NCBI RefSeq assembly: GCF_902506095.1
Contig: NZ_LR733293.1
Location: 4,321,476-4,385,475, forward strand
Origin: Arthrobacter sp. 9AX
Lineage (GTDB): Bacteria; Actinomycetota; Actinomycetes; Actinomycetales; Micrococcaceae
DNA length: 64,000 bases
Reading direction: 5' to 3'
This document shows, one piece after another, positions 58,221 to 64,000 of the stretch (position 1 is its first letter; every line of letters starts with the position of its first letter). A program made the position numbers and the translations under genes. The notes under the pieces are model-generated. The model ran no database searches. It was not told the DNA's origin and worked only from the letters and a program-made list of their open reading frames with translations.

Positions 58221-60851
58221 CTATCTCCTGCCCTGGTGTTCGTCCAGAAGCCGCGCGCAACGGATGAAGCCCAGGTGGGAGTATGCCTGCGGGTGGTTCC
58301 CCAGGTGGGTTTCCGTGCCGGGGTCGTACTCCTCCGGGAGCAGCCCGGTGGGACCAAAAAGGTTCACCAACTGGTCGAAGAGGTCCCACGCCTCATCAAT
58401 CCGCCCCACGGCCACATAGGCTTCGATCAGCCAGGTGGTGCAGATGTGGAACCCGCCCTCCAGGCCCGGCAGGCCGTCGTCGTACCTGTACCGGAAGACC
58501 GTGGGACCCACCCGCAGTTCCCGCTCCACGGCGGTGACGGTGTCCAGGAAGCGCTGGTCCGACACATCCAGCAGGCCGGAGAGTCCAATGTGCAGGACGG
58601 CGGCATCAAGATCGGGGCTGTCGTAAGCCACGGTGTAGGACCTGGCCGACTCGTCCCAGCCCTCGCGCAGCACCTCCGCACGGATGGCGGCAGCCATAGG
58701 CTCCCAGTCGGGGTGCGGTTCCCTGCCGTGGCGGCCAGCGGTCCGCAGCGCCCGGTCCAGCGTCACCCAGCACATCACCTTCGAATAAACGTGGTGGCGG
58801 GCAGGCCGCCGGGCCTCCCAGATGCCGTGGTCCGGCTCATGCCAGCGGGCCAGGACTGCAGAGGCCATCTGGACCATCAGTTCCCAGTGGTCATCGGCGA
58901 GCGCGCCTTCCCGTTCGCTGAGGGAGTGGATCAGCTCGGCAACCGGTCCAAAAACGTCCAGTTGGACTTGGTGGTCCGCGGCATTTCCGATCCTCACCGG
59001 GCGGGAGCCCGCGTAGCCGGGAAGGCTGTCGACGACGGCTTCCGTGGACAGCGGGGCGCCCGTCACCGAATACAGGGGGTGCAGCCATTCGGGGCCGGGT
59101 GCGTGTTCGAGGATACGGCCAAGCCAAGCCAGGAACCCGGCCGCCTCCTTGGTGGAGCCAAGATCCACCAGCGCGTTGACCGTCATGGAGCCGTCGCGCA
59201 GCCAGCAGTACCGGTAGTCCCAGTTCCTGGTCCCGCCGATCCCCTCGGGCAGGGACGTGGTGGGGGCAGCGAGGACGGCGCCGGTGGGTTCATGCACCAG
59301 GGCGCGGAGCACCAGGGCCGAACGCCGCACCAGGGAGGGTTTGACGGAGGGCAGGACGAGTTTCTGCACCCACTGCCGCGCGTGCAGGGCCACCCCGGCC
59401 CGCCGCTCCGTTTCGCCGTCCGGGTCCGCCGGCCGCGGTTCGGTATCGCCGCAGCGCAGGTTCAGCACCACGCGGCCGTCCTGCAGGTTCACGGATGCCG
59501 TGGCCGTGGCGTGGCGGCCGTCCGAGGTGATGCTGAAAGTGACGCCCGGGGCGAACAGGATGATGGGCTCGGACGTGCCCACCACATGGAGTTCGTTGCC
59601 GCGCGCCTCCATGCTGAACGGGGCGTTGGCGTAGTCCGGCCGCGGAGCAAAGGTGATCCTGGCGGCTCCGTGGCCGGTGAGCACACGCACCAGGCTGGTA
59701 ATGCCGTCCGGTGCGGGCTCCAAATAATCGGTGACTGTGACATCCGCCCACCGGGTTTCAACAATCATGGTGCTGTCCACGTAGCGCTGCCCCAGCACCT
59801 GGGAGGCCTTGACCGGCTCCACGGAGAAATGGCCGGCCGCATCCCCACCCAGGATGTGCGCAAACAGTGACCCCGAGTCCGGCAGCGGATGGCTCATCCA
59901 GCAGACCTTCGCGTCCGGCGTCAGCAGGGCGGTGGAGGATCCGTTGCCGATCATCGTGTGCCGCTCCAGGCCCACCGCGTCCTCGCCGAACAGCCAGGCC
60001 CGCCGCAGTTCGAAGAGGAGGGCCAGGACCCGGGCGAAGGCCTCCGGATCACGGACGCGGTGCGCGGCGGCGGTCTCCCCCGGCCCTACCCGCAGCCCCA
60101 GGTCCGGTCCGCGCAGGGTGGCGATGGCCAGTTCATCACTGGAGGCGTCCCCGGCGAACATGGCTGCACTGGCGCCGAGCCGGGACCGGAGCGTTTCCAG
60201 TGCCTCGGCTTTGGACGGTTCCACGACGGACAGGTCCAGCACGGACCCGTCCACGATAAAGAACAGCCCGTGGTCGCGGGCAATCTCCCGGGCGGTCTCC
60301 GTCACGGATTCCACCACCTCCGGCGGCGCCGGGCGGGTGTGGACGGAAACGGCAACCGGTTTGCGCTCGATCCAGATGCCCTCCTGGAAGCCCACGGCCT
60401 CGATGAGGGCGGCGTTGACCTTCTGCAGAACGGACTCGGTGGACAGGGTCTGGGCATGCGCGAAACCCATATCCGCCTCTGCGCCGTGTGAGCCGATGAG
60501 GTGCACCTCCACCGGAAGGCGTGACACCGCGGCCAGATCGCGGAGCGAGCGGCCGGAAATGATCGCGGCGTGAGTGTTGGGCAGGGCCGCCAGGGCGCGC
60601 AAGGCAATGGCCGCGCTGCCCAGGGGAAGGATCTCGGTGGAGATGCCCTCGGCGCCGCACAGGGTGCCGCCGTAGTTGCAGGCCACCAGCAGCCCTGGTA
60701 CCCGCGCCAGGACTTTGAGCTCGGCCAGCAGCGCCGGGGTCAGCCCGCTGTCCGCGGCATCCGACTGGACGAAGGCGCGGAGCAGTTCCAGCGGAAGGGA
60801 CCTTGTGAGCAGTGCGGAATCCGCCACGCTTTGGTTCAACGGCGTCGGCAT
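58221..60851 (-). CDS. Degenerate trehalose-phosphatase-like (HAD) domain fused to GH15 glucoamylase/trehalase
   Basis: An 876-residue fusion. Residues ~45-275 align with OtsB-type HAD phosphatases, but the nucleophile motif is VACNYGGTL (Asn59 and Gly61 replace the two Asp of DYDGTL) and motif IV reads AGDASSDE with one Asp lost, so catalysis is unlikely. ISGRSL and the Lys in ERKPVAVS remain. Residues ~290-876 are a GH15 (alpha/alpha)6 hydrolase with NWDYRYCWLRDGSMTV, the acid GIWEARRP and the base region PEEYDPGTETHLGNHPQAYSHLGFI. Probable glucan or trehalose hydrolase with a regulatory N-domain. The ATG at 60851 has an AGGGG site. Confidence 0.87.
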   Translation of the reverse strand: MPTPLNQSVADSALLTRSLPLELLRAFVQSDAADSGLTPALLAELKVLARVPGLLVACNYGGTLCGAEGISTEILPLGSAAIALRALAALPNTHAAIISGRSLRDLAAVSRLPVEVHLIGSHGAEADMGFAHAQTLSTESVLQKVNAALIEAVGFQEGIWIERKPVAVSVHTRPAPPEVVESVTETAREIARDHGLFFIVDGSVLDLSVVEPSKAEALETLRSRLGASAAMFAGDASSDELAIATLRGPDLGLRVGPGETAAAHRVRDPEAFARVLALLFELRRAWLFGEDAVGLERHTMIGNGSSTALLTPDAKVCWMSHPLPDSGSLFAHILGGDAAGHFSVEPVKASQVLGQRYVDSTMIVETRWADVTVTDYLEPAPDGITSLVRVLTGHGAARITFAPRPDYANAPFSMEARGNELHVVGTSEPIILFAPGVTFSITSDGRHATATASVNLQDGRVVLNLRCGDTEPRPADPDGETERRAGVALHARQWVQKLVLPSVKPSLVRRSALVLRALVHEPTGAVLAAPTTSLPEGIGGTRNWDYRYCWLRDGSMTVNALVDLGSTKEAAGFLAWLGRILEHAPGPEWLHPLYSVTGAPLSTEAVVDSLPGYAGSRPVRIGNAADHQVQLDVFGPVAELIHSLSEREGALADDHWELMVQMASAVLARWHEPDHGIWEARRPARHHVYSKVMCWVTLDRALRTAGRHGREPHPDWEPMAAAIRAEVLREGWDESARSYTVAYDSPDLDAAVLHIGLSGLLDVSDQRFLDTVTAVERELRVGPTVFRYRYDDGLPGLEGGFHICTTWLIEAYVAVGRIDEAWDLFDQLVNLFGPTGLLPEEYDPGTETHLGNHPQAYSHLGFIRCARLLDEHQGRR

Positions 60852-61197
60852 CCAGATACCCCTTCGAGGCAGGACCAGTCCGGGACTGCAGCCGCTGGAT
60901 CGCCGGCGGGCTACCGGTTGGTGCCCGTCGCAGGAATCCCAGCGTTCCCGAGGGGGCAGTTCCCATACTCAGCCTCGGGGGTTTCCTTCGAAAGTCCCCT
61001 TTATTGCGTATGTGTAAAAGTCCCGTGTTTACAAGTCGCCGCCGGGCCGTGCCAGGGGTTCCGCAGGGCAGCGCTTTGGGCCACGACGGCGGTGCCCGGC
61101 GCGCCAAACCGGGGAACCCGGCGTCGTGGTTTCCCAAAAGGTGCCCTGCGTGACGCGGGCAGACCGCGCGGACGCAGCAGCACGTGCGCCGGAGAAC
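60852..61197. other. Intergenic region with AT-poor leader and inverted repeat
   Basis: About 346 bases without a supported gene. It carries a long imperfect inverted repeat (61063-61149) and, nearer the GH15 gene, an A/T-richer patch around 60990-61035 that probably includes that gene's promoter. No riboswitch recognised. Confidence 0.4.
61063..61149 (-). terminator. Long imperfect hairpin downstream of the LLM oxidoreductase gene
   Basis: Arms of about 26-28 nt: GCAGGGCA, TTTGGG and CCACGACG occur in the left arm and their complements in the same order in the right, around a 33-nt loop. Reading the minus strand it starts about 49 nt after the LLM oxidoreductase stop. Could be a terminator or a structured RNA. 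Confidence 0.4.
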
Positions 61198-62187
61198 CTA
61201 CACCCGGGCGAGGCCGGCGGCCTCGGCCAGCAGTTCCACGGACCGCAGCCGTGCCGCAGTATCGGTGCTCTGGTGAGCCACGATGAGTTCGTCTGCGTCG
61301 GCGTGCCGGCCGAAGCCGTCCAGGTAGTCGATAACGACGTCGGGTGTCCCCACGGCCGAGTACGTCATCATCTGGCCGACGTGCTGGCCCTGCGGGGAAT
61401 CGAGGATCATGTCCGCCTCGTCGTCAGTGAATTCGCGGCCGCCGCCGAAGAACAGGGAGACGCGGGCACGCAAGGTGTCCCGCATCATGGCCTGGGCTTC
61501 AGCGGCGGAATCCGCGGCAATGACGTTCACACCGGCAATCACGTACGGTGACTCCAGCTGCGCCGAGGGCTTGAACTCGCGGCGGTACAGGGCCACGGCG
61601 TCCTGCAGGGCATTAGGCGCAAAGTGCGAGGCGAACGCGTACGGCAACCCCAGCTGGGCGGCGAGGCGGGCGCCGAACAGGGAGGAACCGAGGATGTACA
61701 GCGGGACGTTGGTGCCCTTGCCCGGCGTGGCTTCAACGCCCTGGATCCGGGTGGGGCCGGTGAGGTAGCCCTGCAGTTCCAGGACATCCTGGGGGAAGCT
61801 GTCCGAGGACATCGGGTCGCGCCGGAGGGCGCGCATGGTGTTCTGGTCGCTGCCGGGCGCACGGCCCAGGCCAAGGTCGATCCGGCCGGGGTGCAGTGTT
61901 GCCAGGGTGCCGAACTGCTCGGCGATGGTCAGCGGCGAGTGGTTGGGCAGCATCACGCCGCCGGCACCGAGGCGGATGTTTTCCGTGTGCGCGGCAATGT
62001 GGGCGATCAGCACGCTCGTGGCGGAGGAGGCGATGGACGACATGTTGTGGTGCTCGGCGTACCAGACCCGCCGGTAGCCCAGCTTTTCGGCGCTCTGCGC
62101 CATGGCCACGCTGCCCGCGAAGCTCTCCGCCGCCGTCTGGCCCTTGCCGATGGTTGCCAGGTCAAGGATGGAGAGGGGAAGAGTCAC
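61198..62187 (-). CDS. LLM-class flavin-dependent oxidoreductase
   Basis: A 329-residue luciferase-like monooxygenase of the MsnO8/alkanal group. Typical features are PLSILDLATIGKGQTAAESF, RVWYAEHHNMSSIASSATSVL, RLGAGGVMLPNHSPLTIAEQFGTLATLHPGRIDLGLGRAPG and YVIAGVNVIAAD. It uses reduced flavin (F420 is possible in actinobacteria). Substrate unknown. The start is GTG at 62187; AAAGG lies upstream. Divergent from the aldo/keto reductase. Confidence 0.92.
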   Translation of the reverse strand: MTLPLSILDLATIGKGQTAAESFAGSVAMAQSAEKLGYRRVWYAEHHNMSSIASSATSVLIAHIAAHTENIRLGAGGVMLPNHSPLTIAEQFGTLATLHPGRIDLGLGRAPGSDQNTMRALRRDPMSSDSFPQDVLELQGYLTGPTRIQGVEATPGKGTNVPLYILGSSLFGARLAAQLGLPYAFASHFAPNALQDAVALYRREFKPSAQLESPYVIAGVNVIAADSAAEAQAMMRDTLRARVSLFFGGGREFTDDEADMILDSPQGQHVGQMMTYSAVGTPDVVIDYLDGFGRHADADELIVAHQSTDTAARLRSVELLAEAAGLARV

Positions 62188-62329
62188 GGTGAGTGCCGGC
62201 CTTTCGAGAACGTTTTCGCGGGGACGTGCCGGCCGAGTGCGGCGGGCACTCTGGGTATAACGACGGCGGCGGGCGGCTTATTTCTGTGACTTACGGAATA
62301 CTCAGCAGGCTTATCATGTTACCGCTGCT

Positions 62330-63247
62330 ATGAGCCTGGAGACAATGAACCACTTGGAACTATCCGCAACGATTGACCTGAAGGACCTGGGAATCGTGCA
62401 CCGGCTTGGCTTTGGTGCCATGCGCATCGTTGGCGAGGGTGTGTGGGGTGAGCCGGCCGACCGGCGCGCCGCCGTGGCGGTGGTGCGCCGCGCCGTCGAA
62501 CTCGGTGTGGACTTCATAGATACTGCCGACTCCTACGGCCCGAACATCAGCGAGGAGATCCTGGCCGAGGCGCTTCACCCCTATAAGGAGGGGCTGAAGA
62601 TCGCCACGAAGGTGGGCTTCACACGCACCGGTCCGAACAAATGGATCCCCGTGGGCCGCCCGGAGTACTTGCGGCAGCAGACCGAATTGAGCCTGCGGAA
62701 GCTCAAGGTGGACACCCTTGACCTGCTCCAGCTGCACCGGATCGATCCCAAGGTGGACGCCGAGGAACAGTTCGGCGTGCTCCGCGAACTGCAGGACGAG
62801 GGCAAGGTCCGGGCGCTGGGCCTTTCGCAGGTCAGCGTGGCTGAACTTGAGGCGGCCGGGAAACACTTCACCGTATCCACGGTCCAGAACCGGTACAACC
62901 TGACGGACCGGAGCTCGGAGGACGTGCTGCGGTATTCGGAGGAGAACGGCATCGGGTTCATTCCGTGGGCGCCGATCTCCGCGGGCGAGCTGGCACAGCC
63001 GGGTGGTTCGCTGGACGAGGCCGCCAAGCGCCTCGGGGCCACCACTTCCCAAGTGGCGCTGGCATGGCTGCTGCGCCGCTCCCCCGTGATGATGCCGATC
63101 CCCGGCACCGGGTCCGTCAAACACCTGGAAGAGAACATGGCCGCTGCCAGCGTGGCGCTCGACGACGCGACCTACGGAGAGCTCGAAGCCGCAGGCAACC
63201 ACGGAACTACAGAACAGACAGGAGCAACACCATGGCAAACATCCTGA
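62330..63247 (+). CDS. Aldo/keto reductase
   Basis: A 305-residue NADP-dependent (beta/alpha)8 reductase. The catalytic tetrad is visible as Asp in GVDFIDTADSYG, the Tyr in the same motif, Lys in KIATKVGF and His in LQLHRID. The cofactor end is MPIPGTGSVKHLEENMAA. It belongs to the YdbC/PdxI-like group by eye. ATG 62330 is used; ATG 62345 has GGAG only 3 nt upstream and is the alternative. TATCAT (62312-62317) is a likely -10. Its last codons overlap the DJ-1 gene start by 16 nt. Confidence 0.93.
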   Translation: MSLETMNHLELSATIDLKDLGIVHRLGFGAMRIVGEGVWGEPADRRAAVAVVRRAVELGVDFIDTADSYGPNISEEILAEALHPYKEGLKIATKVGFTRTGPNKWIPVGRPEYLRQQTELSLRKLKVDTLDLLQLHRIDPKVDAEEQFGVLRELQDEGKVRALGLSQVSVAELEAAGKHFTVSTVQNRYNLTDRSSEDVLRYSEENGIGFIPWAPISAGELAQPGGSLDEAAKRLGATTSQVALAWLLRRSPVMMPIPGTGSVKHLEENMAAASVALDDATYGELEAAGNHGTTEQTGATPWQTS

Positions 63248-63930
63248 TGGTTGTATCAGCAGCAGATTCGCTCACTATGAAGGACGGCAGCCAGCATCCC
63301 ACCGGGTTCTGGGCCGAGGAACTGGTGGTGGCACACCAGACCCTGCGCGACGCCGGCCACACCGTCCACATCGCGACGCCAGGAGGCCGAAAACCCACCG
63401 TTGACCAAGTGTCCCTCGCCGCAGAATCAGCTGGTGGTGAGGAGCGCGCGAAAGGCTTCCGGGACTTTCTGGCCGCCATTGACGCCGAGCTCGCACACCC
63501 TCTGGTGCTGGCCGACATCGACCATTCCACCTACGACGCCGTAGTGATGCCCGGCGGGCACGGCCCCATGGCGGACCTGTACAAGGACGCGGATCTGGGC
63601 CGCCTGCTGGTCGCGGCGGACAGTGGCGGCAAGGTCATCGCGCCGTTCTGCCACGGTCCCGCAGGGCTGCTGAGCGCAGCGGATGACGGCGGCGCTTTCG
63701 CTTTCGCCGGGCGTCGCCTGACCGTCTTCAGCAACGAGGAGGAGCTGGGCGGCGGCACCGGCGAGAACACGCCATGGCTGGTGGAGGATGCGCTGAGGGA
63801 GAAGGGCGCCGTGGTGGAAAACGCCGCCGCCTGGACCTCCCACGTGGTCCGCGACGGCAACCTCATCACCGGCCAGAACCCGCAGTCCAGCGAGGACGTG
63901 GCCAAGGAAGTCATCAAGGCGCTGGGCTGA
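63232..63930 (+). CDS. DJ-1/PfpI (type 1 glutamine amidotransferase-like) protein
   Basis: A 232-residue protein of the Hsp31/YDR533C-like DJ-1 group. It opens MANILMVVSAADSLTMKDGS, has the acidic TGFWAEELVVAH region and the nucleophile elbow APFCHGPAGLL (Cys140-His141). Relatives are glyoxalase III or protein/methylglyoxal deglycases. ATG 63232 has GGAG at 63221-63224 and overlaps the aldo/keto reductase end, so the two carbonyl-detoxifying genes are coupled. Terminator follows. Confidence 0.9.
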   Translation: MANILMVVSAADSLTMKDGSQHPTGFWAEELVVAHQTLRDAGHTVHIATPGGRKPTVDQVSLAAESAGGEERAKGFRDFLAAIDAELAHPLVLADIDHSTYDAVVMPGGHGPMADLYKDADLGRLLVAADSGGKVIAPFCHGPAGLLSAADDGGAFAFAGRRLTVFSNEEELGGGTGENTPWLVEDALREKGAVVENAAAWTSHVVRDGNLITGQNPQSSEDVAKEVIKALG

Positions 63931-63950
63931 CCCACGCTGCTGACACTCGC

Positions 63951-63996
63951 TCGAAGAGAAGTGGCCCAGTCTGGTGACCGGGCCACTTCTCTTCGA
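63951..63996 (+). terminator. Strong terminator after DJ-1 gene
   Basis: Perfect 17-bp inverted repeat (arms 63951-63967 and 63980-63996) with a 12-nt loop, 21 nt after the DJ-1 stop, containing TTCTCTTC on the 3' arm. Confidence 0.85.
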
Positions 63997-64000
63997 CGGG

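Noticed and set aside
1..64000. CRISPR arrays, prophage, insertion sequences, rRNA
   Set aside because: No regularly spaced repeats, transposase, integrase or phage structural motifs, and no rRNA signatures were seen in the window.

Overview
The window comes from a high-GC Gram-positive actinobacterium, most likely a soil Arthrobacter, Pseudarthrobacter or close Micrococcaceae relative. Supporting evidence: GC-rich third codon positions, HspR-type HAIR operators in front of dnaK, a SAM-IV riboswitch (an actinobacterial class), Actinobacteria-type DUF4235 and DUF4383 proteins, an HNH/DUF222 gene remnant, many ATGA-coupled genes, and many leaderless-looking genes with a TANNNT hexamer 6-9 nt before the start codon. 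This is ordinary chromosome: no phage, plasmid, IS or CRISPR elements and no rRNA were seen. One tRNA gene, tRNA-Gly(CCC), is present.

Layout. 1-5.0 kb: 5' end of dnaK with its HspR-controlled promoter, a small acidic repeat protein, a nucleotide-sugar-epimerase-like protein, and a divergent MMPL exporter/MarR regulator pair. 5-12.6 kb: methyltransferase, LysE exporter, low-molecular-weight tyrosine phosphatase, a Zur-box-controlled zinc-free L36 gene coupled to what looks like a CobW-family remnant, a P-loop/PabB fusion, cardiolipin synthase and a PabC-like lyase (folate branch). 12.7-16.4 kb: TetR regulator, a small unknown protein, and a membrane acyltransferase fused to a GH26-like domain that has lost its catalytic glutamates. 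16.8-18.8 kb: SAM-IV riboswitch driving DUF1737, rhodanese and MetZ (methionine synthesis). 19-23.8 kb: DUF222 remnant, carboxylate-amine ligase, HTH-MurA fusion, secreted GH25-like protein. 23.8-27 kb: TPP-riboswitch-controlled ykoE-ykoD-ykoC thiamine-precursor ECF transporter (minus strand).

27-31.1 kb: UPF0303 protein, DUF4383 membrane protein, then a tightly coupled trio of a haem-oxygenase-like diiron protein, a GT2 glycosyltransferase and a CDGSH Fe-S protein, followed by DUF4235. 31.2-37.6 kb: complete mrp/mnh Na+/H+ antiporter operon (A-B fusion, C, D, E, F, G; minus strand). 37.8-41.6 kb: Atg22-like MFS permease, a KhtT/KhtU-like K+/H+ antiport pair, and dCTP deaminase. 41.7-46.8 kb: secreted CAP/FG-GAP protein, SRPBCC protein, tRNA-Gly, and a divergent MFS/LysR pair. 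47-54 kb: small CxxC protein, putA, APC permease and a LysR regulator. putA and the permease share a spaced three-half-site motif, which makes this a proline-utilisation regulon. 54-64 kb: panD, AEC transporter, sarcosine/tryptophan-oxidase-like FAD enzyme, DHA2 exporter, a GH15 protein fused to a degenerate trehalose-phosphatase domain, LLM flavin oxidoreductase, aldo/keto reductase and a DJ-1/PfpI protein.

Most notable: the Zur box/CobW-remnant/L36 arrangement, the diiron protein-GT2-CDGSH trio, two fusion proteins whose enzymatic domains have lost key residues, the shared LysR-type motif, and two copies of an extragenic palindrome, each between convergent genes. All functional statements rest on sequence motifs and family knowledge; no database search was run.
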